A program made the position numbers and the translations under genes. From contig CAZXDO010000052.1 of the NCBI GenBank assembly GCA_964639325.1, positions 1 to 28,462 on the forward strand: a DNA stretch of 28,462 nt, written 5' to 3'. This document shows positions 8,224-15,552 of the stretch, piece after piece; the stretch's first letter is position 1; every line of letters begins with the position of its first letter. Below the pieces are notes generated by a model. That model made no database searches, was not told where the DNA came from, and saw only the letters and a list, made by a program, of their open reading frames with translations. The DNA is from DATGCT01 sp964639325 (lineage in GTDB: Bacteria; Patescibacteriota; Minisyncoccia; UBA6257; GWB1-50-10).

Positions 8224-9330
8224 ATGAAAACGCCTAAGCCAAAAACATCCCCTGATTACGCTTTTATAATTATTGTTGGAGTTTTAATTATCTTTGGTTT
8301 AGTTATGCTTGCCAGCGCTTCCTCTGATTTAGCTAAAGAAAAATTCGGTGACAGCTACTTTTATTTAAAACACCAAATTATCTTTGGCCTTTCTTTCGGT
8401 GTTATAGGTTTTCTTATTGCTTCTTTTTTATACTATCACCGTTTTCAAAAAATGGCCCTAATCATGCTTCTTGCAAACATAGCTCTTTTAATCCTAACCC
8501 TGACACCTCTAGGGATGAATGCAAAAGGAGCTTCTAGATGGCTTGAAATAGGAGGTTTTTCTTTTCAACCGGCAGAGTTTCTCAAATTTACCCTTATGGT
8601 GTATATTGCCTCTTGGATAAGTAAAAATAAATCTCGAATAAAAAGTTTTTCCAAAGGTTTACTTCCTTTTTTAATTATTTTAGGAAGCGTAACTTTTCTC
8701 CTTGTCATTCAACCCTCAACCACTATGGCGGTTATTCTTCTTGTTGCTGCCGGTTTAACCTATTTTACCTCCGGAGCAAAAATAAAATTTGTAATCGGTC
8801 TTATTCTCATAGGTTTATTAAGTTTCGCTCTTATGGTTTATATTACGCCTTACCGTATGCAAAGAGTTACCACTTTTCTTAATCCTAATACTGATGCTCT
8901 TGACGAAGCTTATCATATTAACCAATCTCTTATAGCCATAGGTTCAGGAGGAATAACCGGAGTAGGTTACGGTCAATCTACTACTAAATTAAACTATCTC
9001 CCGGAACCAATAGGAGATTCTATATTTGCTGTTATTGGCGAAGAGTTAGGTTTTGTTGGTTCTTCTGCTGTTATTTTTCTCTTTATTGCTTTTGCCTGGC
9101 GCGGCCTTGCTATTGCTAAAAAAACTCCTGATATTTTTGGACGCCTTTTAGTTATCGGTTTTACTTCCGTTATAGTTGTTCAAACAATTATAAACATGGG
9201 AGCCATTTCCGAATTTCTTCCTTTAACCGGAATTCCTTTACCTTTTGTAAGCTACGGAGGTACGGCCCTCGCTATTTCTATGGTTATGGTTGGAACTATT
9301 GTTAATATTTCTAAATACAGAAAAAAATAA
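8224..9330 (+). CDS. ftsW: FtsW/RodA-type peptidoglycan glycosyltransferase (SEDS)
   Basis: Polytopic SEDS glycosyltransferase that polymerises lipid II at the septum. The 368-aa protein has the family features: an early LASASS segment, GASRWLEIGGFSFQPAEFLK with the conserved Arg and the PAE/K motif, AYHINQSLIAIGSGGITGVG, and the C-terminal PLTGIPLPFVSYGGTAL. The start is ATG 8224; an in-frame TTG at 8218 directly abuts the previous TAG. The adjacent murG supports ftsW over rodA, but the two are hard to separate by sequence alone. Confidence 0.9.
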   Translation: MKTPKPKTSPDYAFIIIVGVLIIFGLVMLASASSDLAKEKFGDSYFYLKHQIIFGLSFGVIGFLIASFLYYHRFQKMALIMLLANIALLILTLTPLGMNAKGASRWLEIGGFSFQPAEFLKFTLMVYIASWISKNKSRIKSFSKGLLPFLIILGSVTFLLVIQPSTTMAVILLVAAGLTYFTSGAKIKFVIGLILIGLLSFALMVYITPYRMQRVTTFLNPNTDALDEAYHINQSLIAIGSGGITGVGYGQSTTKLNYLPEPIGDSIFAVIGEELGFVGSSAVIFLFIAFAWRGLAIAKKTPDIFGRLLVIGFTSVIVVQTIINMGAISEFLPLTGIPLPFVSYGGTALAISMVMVGTIVNISKYRKK

Positions 9331-9360
9331 AAATAGATAGAAAAAGACTGTTAATTAAGT

Positions 9361-9366
9361 TATATT
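9361..9366 (+). promoter_or_regulatory. -10 box candidate before murG
   Basis: TATATT ends 7 nt before the murG ATG, so use of this box would give a leaderless mRNA. There is no recognisable -35 box or TG extension, so this is weak. Confidence 0.25.
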
Positions 9367-9373
9367 AAAAATA

Positions 9374-10495
9374 ATGAAACACATTTTATTAACTGCAGGG
9401 GGAACCGGTGGTCATATATTTCCGCTTCTTGCTGTATCGGATAAATTAATTAAATTTGGAAACAATCAAGTAAAGCTTGATTTTATAGGACCTAAGAATC
9501 GTTTCTTAAACGAATTTCAAAAAAGAGAAATTAAAATCCACTCTATTACTTCAGCAAAACTTAGAAGGTACTTTTCTCTTAGAAACTTAATAGATATTCC
9601 CAAATTTATCTGGAGTATCATAGAAGCGATTGTAAAAGTTTATTTCATAATGCCTGATGTTATTTTTTCAAAAGGAGGTCCCGGTTCTTTCCCCGTAATT
9701 CTTGCGGCTAAATTTTATTTCATTCCTGTTATAATCCACGAATCAGATTCAATTCCAAGTATGAATACTAAAATGGCCAGCCGTTTTGCTGACAGAATAG
9801 GAGTGTCTTTCCGAAAAACTATTGATTTTTTTAAAAAAGACAAAGTCTTCCTTTCCGGCAACCCAATTAGAGAAGAACTTCTCCAGTATTGGATGGAGAA
9901 AGACCGAGCTAAAAGTTATCTTAACTTTAGTCCTGATTTGCCTTTAATTCTCGTTCTCGGAGGGTCTCAAGGCGCTAAAAGAATAAATGATTTCATAATT
10001 TTTAATCTCGACAAAATAATTCCGGAATTTCAAATATACCATCAACTAGGCGAGGCCAATAAAAAAGAAACAAAAGAAGAAATTGACTATTCTTTAAGAA
10101 GTATAGAATCTAAAAATCATATAATGTATAAATACGTAGGATTCTTTGATAGTAAAGAACTTAAGCACGCTATGAATGCTGCTGACATTGTTATTTCCCG
10201 AGGTGGTGCCGGAGCAATTTCTGAAATATCCGCCTTTGGAAAACCTTCTATTATCATCCCTCTTAAAGAATCAGCCGGAGGACACCAAACAATTAATGCT
10301 TACGAATATGCCTCAAATGGGGGAGCAGTCGTAATAGAGGAAAATAATTTAGGAATTAATATTCTCCTAGATCAAATAAGAAAAATAGTAAACAACCCTA
10401 AAGAAATGCAAGAAATGGGGGAGGCAGCTAAAAGTTTTTCTAGACCAAAAGCTGATGAAGCTATAGTTCAAGAAATATTTAATTATCTTATCTAA
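9374..10495 (+). CDS. murG: UDP-GlcNAc:lipid I N-acetylglucosamine transferase
   Basis: Peripheral membrane glycosyltransferase that converts lipid I to lipid II on the inner face of the membrane. The 373-aa protein starts with the first glycine-rich loop TAGGTGGHIFPLL (7-19), carries the acceptor-side SKGGPGSFP motif, the second-domain loop LVLGGSQGAKRIND, and the nucleotide-sugar site SRGGAGAISEISAFGKPSI with a downstream GHQ.NA. Length is typical. It lies 43 nt after ftsW. The genes between mraY and murG in classical dcw clusters (murD, and murC/ftsQ after it) are not here. Confidence 0.97.
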   Translation: MKHILLTAGGTGGHIFPLLAVSDKLIKFGNNQVKLDFIGPKNRFLNEFQKREIKIHSITSAKLRRYFSLRNLIDIPKFIWSIIEAIVKVYFIMPDVIFSKGGPGSFPVILAAKFYFIPVIIHESDSIPSMNTKMASRFADRIGVSFRKTIDFFKKDKVFLSGNPIREELLQYWMEKDRAKSYLNFSPDLPLILVLGGSQGAKRINDFIIFNLDKIIPEFQIYHQLGEANKKETKEEIDYSLRSIESKNHIMYKYVGFFDSKELKHAMNAADIVISRGGAGAISEISAFGKPSIIIPLKESAGGHQTINAYEYASNGGAVVIEENNLGINILLDQIRKIVNNPKEMQEMGEAAKSFSRPKADEAIVQEIFNYLI

Positions 10496-10538
10496 AGAAA
10501 CTTGATAATTAATTATTTATAACTAATATTTAACCAAT

Positions 10539-11081
10539 ATGAATTTAAAAATATTTTACTTTTTACACAACATGACAGGAAGCTCTTCTATCGTTGACGC
10601 TTTAGGTATTTTTTGTGCTAAATATCTCCCATACCTCATAATTTTAGCTGCTGTTATTTATATTCTTTTCAAGGAGGATCATTGGCAAACTAAAATTTTT
10701 TCTGGAATATTTATCCTCCTTTCCAGTCTTTTAGCCAGAGGCATCTTTGTTGCAATTTTCAAAGAATTTTTAGAAAGCCCAAGACCTTTTAAAGAACTAA
10801 ACTTAGAACCGCTAATAACACCCATTAACGGAATATCTTTCCCTTCCGGCCATGCCAGTCTTCTCTTTGGTTTAGCTTTTGCTATATTTATCTTTAACAA
10901 AAGCTGGGGAAGTTGGCTTATAGGCCTATCTTTTATAAACGGGATAGCCCGTATATTTACCGGAATACATTGGCCTATTGATGTTGTGGGAGGTATTGCT
11001 GTTGGTTTTATGAGCTTTCTTCTTGTTTACCTTTTCCTTAAAAAACCTTTTAAAAAGTTATATAAATACGAAAAGGTTTAA
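10539..11081 (+). CDS. PAP2-family membrane phosphatase, likely undecaprenyl-diphosphatase
   Basis: 180-aa membrane protein with the three PAP2 phosphatase motifs: K75..RP (82-83), PSGH (102-105) and R138.....H144...D148 in ARIFTGIHWPID. Members such as BcrC and PgpB dephosphorylate undecaprenyl diphosphate at the outer face of the membrane, recycling the carrier made by UppS. The position after murG supports that role, but a phosphatidylglycerophosphatase function is possible. About five hydrophobic segments are visible. A TTGATA (10502-10507) and TAATAT (10524-10529) pair lies just upstream with a 16-bp spacer. Confidence 0.85.
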   Translation: MNLKIFYFLHNMTGSSSIVDALGIFCAKYLPYLIILAAVIYILFKEDHWQTKIFSGIFILLSSLLARGIFVAIFKEFLESPRPFKELNLEPLITPINGISFPSGHASLLFGLAFAIFIFNKSWGSWLIGLSFINGIARIFTGIHWPIDVVGGIAVGFMSFLLVYLFLKKPFKKLYKYEKV

Positions 11082-11089
11082 ATATGTAT

Positions 11090-11117
11090 TGACTGTTAGG
11101 CTTTGTTTTCATAAAAT
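11090..11117 (+). promoter_or_regulatory. Promoter candidate for tuf
   Basis: TTGACT (11090-11095), 16-bp spacer, TAAAAT (11112-11117), placed just after the PAP2 gene. Its transcript would have a leader of about 180 nt before tuf, including the hairpin at 11211-11233. A second TTGACT at 11164 has no good -10 box. Confidence 0.45.
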
Positions 11118-11210
11118 TAGATTACGGTCTTAAACTATAATTATTAAGGTTGCAAAAGCGGGGTTGACTTAAGTTAAACTTTCGTTAATCATTAGTGAAG
11201 CAATAAACAC

Positions 11211-11233
11211 AAGAGCCCCGTTATCGGGCTTTT
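11211..11233 (+). terminator. Terminator or attenuator hairpin upstream of tuf
   Basis: AGCCC (11214-11218) pairs with GGGCT (11226-11230), with CGTTATC in the loop and a short TTT tail. It lies 69 nt before the tuf start and downstream of the best promoter candidate, so it may terminate read-through from the cell-wall genes or attenuate tuf. The T-run is short. Confidence 0.45.
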
Positions 11234-11301
11234 AAAAAGTTAATTCAAATGTTAGATAAAAATAGGTCGAATAAAAAAAATAAGAAAAAATAAATAAAAA
11301 T

Positions 11302-12507
11302 ATGGCTAAAGAAAAATTTGAACGGTCAAAACCACATCTCAACATTGGAACAATTGGCCACGTTGACCACGGTAAGACCACATTAACTGCCGCTATCATG
11401 AAAGCCCTTCATCTTAAAGGCTTGATTGATAAGACAGAGTTAGTAGAAGAAATTGATAACGCCCCGGAAGAAAAAGATAGGGGTATTACCATTGCTCTTC
11501 ACCATTCGGAATATCAAACCGAAAAACGCCACTATGCTCACATTGATGCACCGGGACACGCCGATTACATCAAAAACATGATTACCGGCGCTGCTCAGAT
11601 GGACGGAGCTATTCTTGTAGTTTCTGCCCCTGATGGTCCTATGCCTCAAACACGTGAACACATACTTTTGGCTAAACAGGTTAACGTGCCGGCAATTGTT
11701 GTCTTTATAAACAAGACCGACCAAGTTGATGATCCAGAGTTTATTGAGCTTGTTGAATCTGAAATAAGAGAACTTCTCAAAAAATATGATTTCCCGGGTG
11801 ATGAAATTCCAATCATCAAAGGTTCTGCTTTGAAAGCCTTAGATGCTGAGTCTTCTGATGACGAAGTCATAAAACCCATCTACGAACTTATTGATGCAGT
11901 AGATAGTTATATTCCTCAACCAGAAAGAGATATTAATAAACCTTTCCTTATGCCTATTGAAGACATCTTCAGTATTGAAGGAAGAGGTACCGTTGCTACC
12001 GGCCGAATTGAAAGAGGAAAAGTTAGTGTTAACGACGAGATAGAGATTGTAGGTATGGGCAGCGAGGTTCACAAAACTGTTGTAACCGGTATTGAAATGT
12101 TCCGAAAAACCCTAGATGAAGGAGAAACAGGTGATAACGTTGGAATTCTTCTTCGTGGTGTAAAAGGAAAGAAAGGAGAATTGGAACGCGGACAAGTTCT
12201 TGTTAAACCTGGAAGTGTTACACCTCATACCGAATTTGAAACTGAAATTTATGTCCTTAGTAAAGAAGAAGGAGGACGTCACACCCCATTCTTTACCGGG
12301 TACAAGCCTCAGTTTTACATTCGAACCACGGATGTTACCGGAGAGGTAACTCTTGAGGAAGGTACGGAAATGGTTATGCCCGGTGATACCTTTACCGGTA
12401 AAGTTAAGCTTATTGTCCCTGTTGCCCTTGAAGAACAGCAAAGATTTGCTATTCGTGAAGGTGGCAGAACAGTTGGTGCAGGTGTTGTAACCAAAATAAT
12501 AAAATAA
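11302..12507 (+). CDS. tuf: Translation elongation factor Tu
   Basis: GTPase that delivers aminoacyl-tRNA to the ribosome. 401 aa with G1 GHVDHGKT (19-26), DRGITI for the switch I Thr, G3 DAPGH (82-86, Ala where E. coli has Cys) and G4 NKTD (137-140), then beta domains 2 (IEGRGTVATGRIERG) and 3 (ending GRTVGAGVVTKIIK). It heads the ribosomal-protein block, with rpsJ 113 nt downstream. fusA, rpsL and rpsG are not in front of it as they are in E. coli. No Shine-Dalgarno is visible in its A-rich leader. Confidence 0.98.
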   Translation: MAKEKFERSKPHLNIGTIGHVDHGKTTLTAAIMKALHLKGLIDKTELVEEIDNAPEEKDRGITIALHHSEYQTEKRHYAHIDAPGHADYIKNMITGAAQMDGAILVVSAPDGPMPQTREHILLAKQVNVPAIVVFINKTDQVDDPEFIELVESEIRELLKKYDFPGDEIPIIKGSALKALDAESSDDEVIKPIYELIDAVDSYIPQPERDINKPFLMPIEDIFSIEGRGTVATGRIERGKVSVNDEIEIVGMGSEVHKTVVTGIEMFRKTLDEGETGDNVGILLRGVKGKKGELERGQVLVKPGSVTPHTEFETEIYVLSKEEGGRHTPFFTGYKPQFYIRTTDVTGEVTLEEGTEMVMPGDTFTGKVKLIVPVALEEQQRFAIREGGRTVGAGVVTKIIK

Positions 12508-12516
12508 ATTCTCTTC

Positions 12517-12547
12517 CTATCGCCCCGGTTTGATATCGGGGCGATAG
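12517..12547 (+). other. Strong hairpin between tuf and rpsJ, no T-run
   Basis: CTATCGCCCCG (12517-12527) pairs perfectly with CGGGGCGATAG (12537-12547) around a 9-nt loop; CTCT upstream and AGAG downstream could extend it. There is no T-run after it, so a classical intrinsic terminator is unlikely. A processing or mRNA-stabilising role that uncouples abundant tuf from rpsJ is possible. Confidence 0.6.
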
Positions 12548-12620
12548 AGTAGAGTATTGATAAATTAATAAATTACTGTTAGATTAAAAAAGTTAAAAGC
12601 ATTCAATTTCAAACTTAGAC

Positions 12621-12947
12621 ATGCCTACCAAACAGAAACAGAAAGAGAAAATTAGAATTAAGATTAGAAGCTACGATCCAAAATTAATCGACAAGTCTGT
12701 AAAAAATATTGTCGAGGCTATTAAACGTTACGGAGGAAACGTAATCGGTCCCATCCCTTTGCCCACTGAAATAAAAAAATATACAGTTAACCGCTCTACT
12801 TTCGTCCACAACAAATCAAAAGAAAAGTTTGAAATGAAAGTGCACAAGCGTCTTATTGATGTTATGGAGCCGGACCAAAAAATAATAGAAGCTCTCAGCA
12901 ATTTAAATTTACCAGCCGGAATTGATGTAGAGATTAAAACAGCTTAA
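12621..12947 (+). CDS. rpsJ: 30S ribosomal protein S10 (uS10)
   Basis: 108 aa of the 30S head. The IRIKIRSYDPKLIDKSV opening, GPIPLPTEIKKYTVNRS loop and HKRLIDV segment are diagnostic. In most bacteria rplC follows directly; here an intrinsic terminator and the Nop-like/array locus intervene, so rpsJ is probably transcribed with tuf rather than with the rest of the S10 operon. Confidence 0.97.
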   Translation: MPTKQKQKEKIRIKIRSYDPKLIDKSVKNIVEAIKRYGGNVIGPIPLPTEIKKYTVNRSTFVHNKSKEKFEMKVHKRLIDVMEPDQKIIEALSNLNLPAGIDVEIKTA

Positions 12948-13023
12948 GCTTTTATAAATAATTCAAATTAAACTTTTAGGATTGAAATTTTAGAAATAAT
13001 TCAAAAATCTTTATTTTAAAAAC

Positions 13024-13044
13024 CAGCCCCTAAGGCTGTTTTTT
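13024..13044 (+). terminator. Intrinsic terminator after rpsJ
   Basis: CAGCC (13024-13028), loop CCTAA, GGCTG (13034-13038), then six T. It closes the tuf-rpsJ transcript and separates it from the inserted locus. Confidence 0.75.
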
Positions 13045-13094
13045 ATTACTCAACTCAACTCAACCAATAACAACCAAAAAATAACGCTTATACA

Positions 13095-13123
13095 TTGACA
13101 ATATATAATAATTATCATATAAT
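13095..13123 (+). promoter_or_regulatory. Perfect consensus sigma70 promoter of the Nop-like/array locus
   Basis: TTGACA (13095-13100), exactly 17 bp, TATAAT (13118-13123). Both hexamers match consensus at every position. Predicted start is near 13130, about 37 nt before the ATG at 13167. Together with the terminators on both sides it makes the locus an independent transcription unit. Confidence 0.85.
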
Positions 13124-13166
13124 TATAAACAGTAAAATTATGTTTAACAATTTAAAAAAGTAAGAA

Positions 13167-13946
13167 ATGAAAGAAAATGAAAATTCAGTTAAGAAAGAAA
13201 AGGTTAAAGAAGAAAAACCTTTTGCGTTTCTGCTCAACTCAATTTTTGAAATAGAAAAATTAAGAGTCGCTGCCCAGGTAAGAAAAACTCATCTGGCTAA
13301 CCAAGGCAGAAAAGATCCGGAAACAGATGCTTTATTTGAAAAAATAAAGGACTTGGAAGATTTTGCTGATAGCCGATTGACCACTCTTATCCAAAGCCAT
13401 CCTGCTTATGAATGGTTTGAAAAAGTAAAAGGAGTAGGTAAGGAAAATATTAGTAAGGTTGTAGGCCTTGTTGATATTGAAAAAGCTGAAAAAATAAGCA
13501 GTCTTTGGAAATTTGCCGGTTATCATGTTGATGACAACGGAAAAGCTCCAAAAAGAAAAAAGAATGGAGGAAAGCTTTCTTACAACAGTCGGTTAAGAAC
13601 AATGTGCTGGCGCTTAGGCGGTTCCTTGATGAAAGGTAGGGGAAGATTCTACGAATATTATGCCCAAGAAAAAGATAAATATGTAAAAAGATTTATCTCC
13701 GAAGGTGTAAAGATTGTTTCTGCCACTAAACTTCCGAAAAAAGACGGTAAAAGATACGAACCGGAAGGTGTCATCTCAGAAGGCCACATTCATAACATGG
13801 CCTTGAGAAAAATGATTAAACTTTTTCTTTCTTGTTTATGGCTTGTTTGGAGACAAAAATGCGGTCTGCCAACTCGTCTGCCTTATGCAATGGAATATCA
13901 AAACCACACCACTTTTATTGATCCTTGGGAAATGATTGATAAATAA
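13167..13946 (+). CDS. Nop-domain / IS110 C-terminal-like RNA-binding protein, TasA-like
   Basis: 259 aa. A charged N-terminus (1-17) leads into a helical, coiled-coil-like region (25-75). Then follows a segment like the IS110/IS116/IS902 C-terminal domain and the Nop domain of box C/D RNPs: HPAYEWFEKVKGVGKENISK (78-97), VDIEKAEKISSLWKFAGY (102-119), KLSYNSRLRTMCWRLGGSLMK (136-156), and a C-terminal GHIHNMALRKMIKLFLS (206-222) with WLVWRQKCGLP. I see no RuvC-like DEDD residues and no HNH motif, so the IS110 catalytic half is absent. A transposase remnant is possible, but the reading frame is intact, and it has its own perfect promoter and a 36-nt array starting at its stop codon. Established: TIGR-Tas systems pair Nop-domain proteins with dual-spacer arrays. 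Inference: this is a nuclease-less member. The function of such stand-alone forms is unknown to me. Confidence 0.72.
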   Translation: MKENENSVKKEKVKEEKPFAFLLNSIFEIEKLRVAAQVRKTHLANQGRKDPETDALFEKIKDLEDFADSRLTTLIQSHPAYEWFEKVKGVGKENISKVVGLVDIEKAEKISSLWKFAGYHVDDNGKAPKRKKNGGKLSYNSRLRTMCWRLGGSLMKGRGRFYEYYAQEKDKYVKRFISEGVKIVSATKLPKKDGKRYEPEGVISEGHIHNMALRKMIKLFLSCLWLVWRQKCGLPTRLPYAMEYQNHTTFIDPWEMIDK

Positions 13947-14303
13947 GTATCGTTGTAAAGAAAACCGTTGATTCAAAGTGAGTCAAGGAACGAAAGAAAT
14001 CCATGTTTCCAAAACGAGTCGTCATCAAGAAGAAACCCAAGAAAAGGAAACGAGTCAGACCATGTAAGAAACCCAGAGAAAAAGAACGAACCAGGGATTC
14101 CTAGAAAACCAATGGAACTGAGTGAGTCATCAGCAGTAAGAAAACCAAAGGAACAAAACGAGTCATGGGTGGCAAGAAAACCACGAGGAAAGAACGAGTC
14201 ATTGAATGGAAGAAATCCTTAAACGAGAAGCGAGTCAAAGACATTAAGGAAACCATGATTAATGAATGAACCAAAGTTTGTAAGAAAACCATGAGTATGA
14301 ATA
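13944..14303 (+). repeat. 36-nt dual-repeat array, TIGR (tandem interspaced guide RNA)-like, ten units
   Basis: Ten loop repeats AGAAAACC (variants AGAAATCC, AGAAACCC, AGGAAACC) start at 13959, 13995, 14031, 14067, 14103, 14139, 14175, 14211, 14247 and 14283: every interval is exactly 36. Between them, edge repeats RAACGAGTCA (GAGTCA core at 13980, 14016, 14052, 14124, 14160, 14196, 14232; GAACCA variant at 14088 and 14268) keep the same register. This leaves two variable segments of about 9 nt per unit, for example gaccatgta and agagaaaaa in the unit at 14052. The first unit has only a degenerate edge (taagta, 13944-13949) that overlaps the upstream stop codon. The last edge is missing and a terminator follows. 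Because 36 is a multiple of 3 an 84-codon open frame runs through it; I regard that as an artefact. Expected products are 36-nt RNAs with two guides. Confidence 0.8.
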
Positions 14304-14305
14304 GG

Positions 14306-14333
14306 GGGTTGCATTAAAATGCAGCCCTTTTTT
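14306..14333 (+). terminator. Intrinsic terminator closing the array
   Basis: GGGTTGCAT (14306-14314), loop TAAA, ATGCAGCCC (14319-14327) form a 9-bp stem with one G-U pair, followed by six T (14328-14333). It comes directly after the last array unit. Confidence 0.88.
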
Positions 14334-14361
14334 AATACACAACCTAAACCCGCAAATACTC

Positions 14362-14389
14362 TTGATAAAAAAAATATATATGATATTCT
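14362..14389 (+). promoter_or_regulatory. Promoter candidate for the rplC-secY operon
   Basis: TTGATA (14362-14367), 16-bp spacer, TGA-extended -10 box TATTCT (14384-14389). It lies after the array terminator and 87 nt before rplC, so the large ribosomal operon would have its own promoter downstream of the insertion. Confidence 0.5.
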
Positions 14390-14429
14390 TGAAAAACAGC
14401 TAGCGTTTAATAATAATTTAATTTTAAAA

Positions 14430-14459
14430 AACCGGTTGAAAAACGGTTAGGTGTTTTTT
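14430..14459 (+). promoter_or_regulatory. Hairpin plus T-run in the rplC leader, possible attenuator
   Basis: AACCG (14430-14434) pairs with CGGTT (14444-14448); AGGTG and a six-T run follow. It is 17 nt ahead of rplC. The S10 leader of E. coli is regulated by L4 through attenuation; a similar role here is only a guess. The T-run is 5 nt from the stem, so termination would be weak. Confidence 0.35.
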
Positions 14460-14476
14460 ATATTTGCTTCAAAACC

Positions 14477-14899
14477 ATGGAAAAGATTAAAGCCAAAAAA
14501 TTATATATGACCCAAATCTGGAAAGGTACAGAAGTCATCCCGGTAACTGTCTTAAAAACAGAAAACCAGGAAGCTTTTAAAAAACTAGAAGAGGGTAAAG
14601 AGATAACCATTAGCGGAAAAAATAAAGGCCGTGGTTTTCAAGGTGTTGTTAAAAGGCATGGTTTTAGCGGTATGGATAAAACTCACGGAACAAAGCACCA
14701 CTTGAGAGCTCCGGGTTCTATAGGCTCAACTGACCCAGCCAGAGTTATTCCGGGAAAAAAGATGCCTGGACATATGGGTGCTCAAACTATTACTATCAAA
14801 AATATTAAAATTATAGAGCTTCATCCGGATAAAAAAGAAATCTTCATTAAAGGAGCTGCTCCGGGAATGAAAGGTAATGACATTGAGTTAAGGATATAA
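14477..14899 (+). CDS. rplC: 50S ribosomal protein L3 (uL3), internally shortened
   Basis: Core 23S-binding protein reaching the peptidyl transferase centre. It has the normal N-terminus (KKLYMTQIWKGTEVIPVTVL) and the normal C-terminal half (GRGFQGVVKRHGF, APGSIGSTDPARV, GKKMPGHMGAQTITI, KGAAPGMKGND). At 140 aa it is about 65 residues shorter than the usual 205-210: most of the peripheral domain between VTVLKTENQ and ITISGKNKGRGFQG is missing. The frame is continuous, so this is a reduced protein and not a broken gene. First gene after the inserted array locus. Confidence 0.95.
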   Translation: MEKIKAKKLYMTQIWKGTEVIPVTVLKTENQEAFKKLEEGKEITISGKNKGRGFQGVVKRHGFSGMDKTHGTKHHLRAPGSIGSTDPARVIPGKKMPGHMGAQTITIKNIKIIELHPDKKEIFIKGAAPGMKGNDIELRI

Positions 14900-14903
14900 A
14901 AAT

Positions 14904-15551
14904 ATGAAATCCAAGTTATACAATCTAGCAGAAAACAAAGAAGAGGATGTCGTAATTAACGACGCTATCTTTTCTTTGGATTGGAATAACGATCTTGTGT
15001 ACCAAAGTCTTGTTGCTCACAGAGCAAACACGAGGCAAAAAATAGCCCACACTAAAGGAACGAGTGATGTTAGCGGCGGGGGCCGAAAACCATGGCGCCA
15101 GAAAGGAACCGGAAGGGCCCGGCACGGTACTATTCGTTCACCTCTCTGGAAAGGCGGAGGAGTAACTTTTGGACCGCGAATTGAAAAAGAATACGAAAAA
15201 AAGATTAATAAAAAAATGAAAAAGAAAGCTTTCTTTACAGTTCTTTCTAAAAAACTTGAAGAAGGTGAAATTTATTTTGTAGAATCATTAAGGTTAGAAA
15301 ACGGCAAAACTAAAGAAGCTGAAAACATTATTAACAACCTTTCCAAAAATATTAAAGATATAAAAGAAAAAAATGTTCTTTTTATACCTTCTTTAGAAAA
15401 TAAAAATTTTGCTGTTGCCGTTAGAAATATCGAAAAAACTAAAGCTATCCGGCCTGAAAGCTTGAATATATATGACCTTCTTTCTTGTAAATACATAATT
15501 TTTGACAAACAATCGGTTGAGGAACTAGAAAAACACTTTCTAAATAAATAA
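14904..15551 (+). CDS. rplD: 50S ribosomal protein L4 (uL4)
   Basis: 215 aa, usual length. The exit-tunnel loop with GGGRKPWRQKGTGRARHGT (about residues 57-75) and SPLWKGGGVTFGP is diagnostic. In E. coli L4 also represses its own operon; whether the leader hairpin at 14430 serves that here is unknown. Four nt separate it from rplC. Confidence 0.96.
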   Translation: MKSKLYNLAENKEEDVVINDAIFSLDWNNDLVYQSLVAHRANTRQKIAHTKGTSDVSGGGRKPWRQKGTGRARHGTIRSPLWKGGGVTFGPRIEKEYEKKINKKMKKKAFFTVLSKKLEEGEIYFVESLRLENGKTKEAENIINNLSKNIKDIKEKNVLFIPSLENKNFAVAVRNIEKTKAIRPESLNIYDLLSCKYIIFDKQSVEELEKHFLNK

Positions 15552-15552
15552 A

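Noticed and set aside
13167..13946. Intact IS110 transposase
   Set aside because: Only the C-terminal-type domain is recognisable, the RuvC-like DEDD half is absent, and no IS ends were seen; the gene has its own perfect promoter and array.
13968..14222. 84-codon open frame across the 36-nt array
   Set aside because: The unit length is a multiple of three, so the frame stays open by periodicity; the 12-residue repeat (NES...RKP) simply mirrors the DNA repeat, which is better explained as a guide array.
13944..14303. CRISPR array
   Set aside because: Repeats are only 8-10 nt and of two alternating kinds, spacers are about 9 nt, and no cas gene is near. The geometry does not fit CRISPR.
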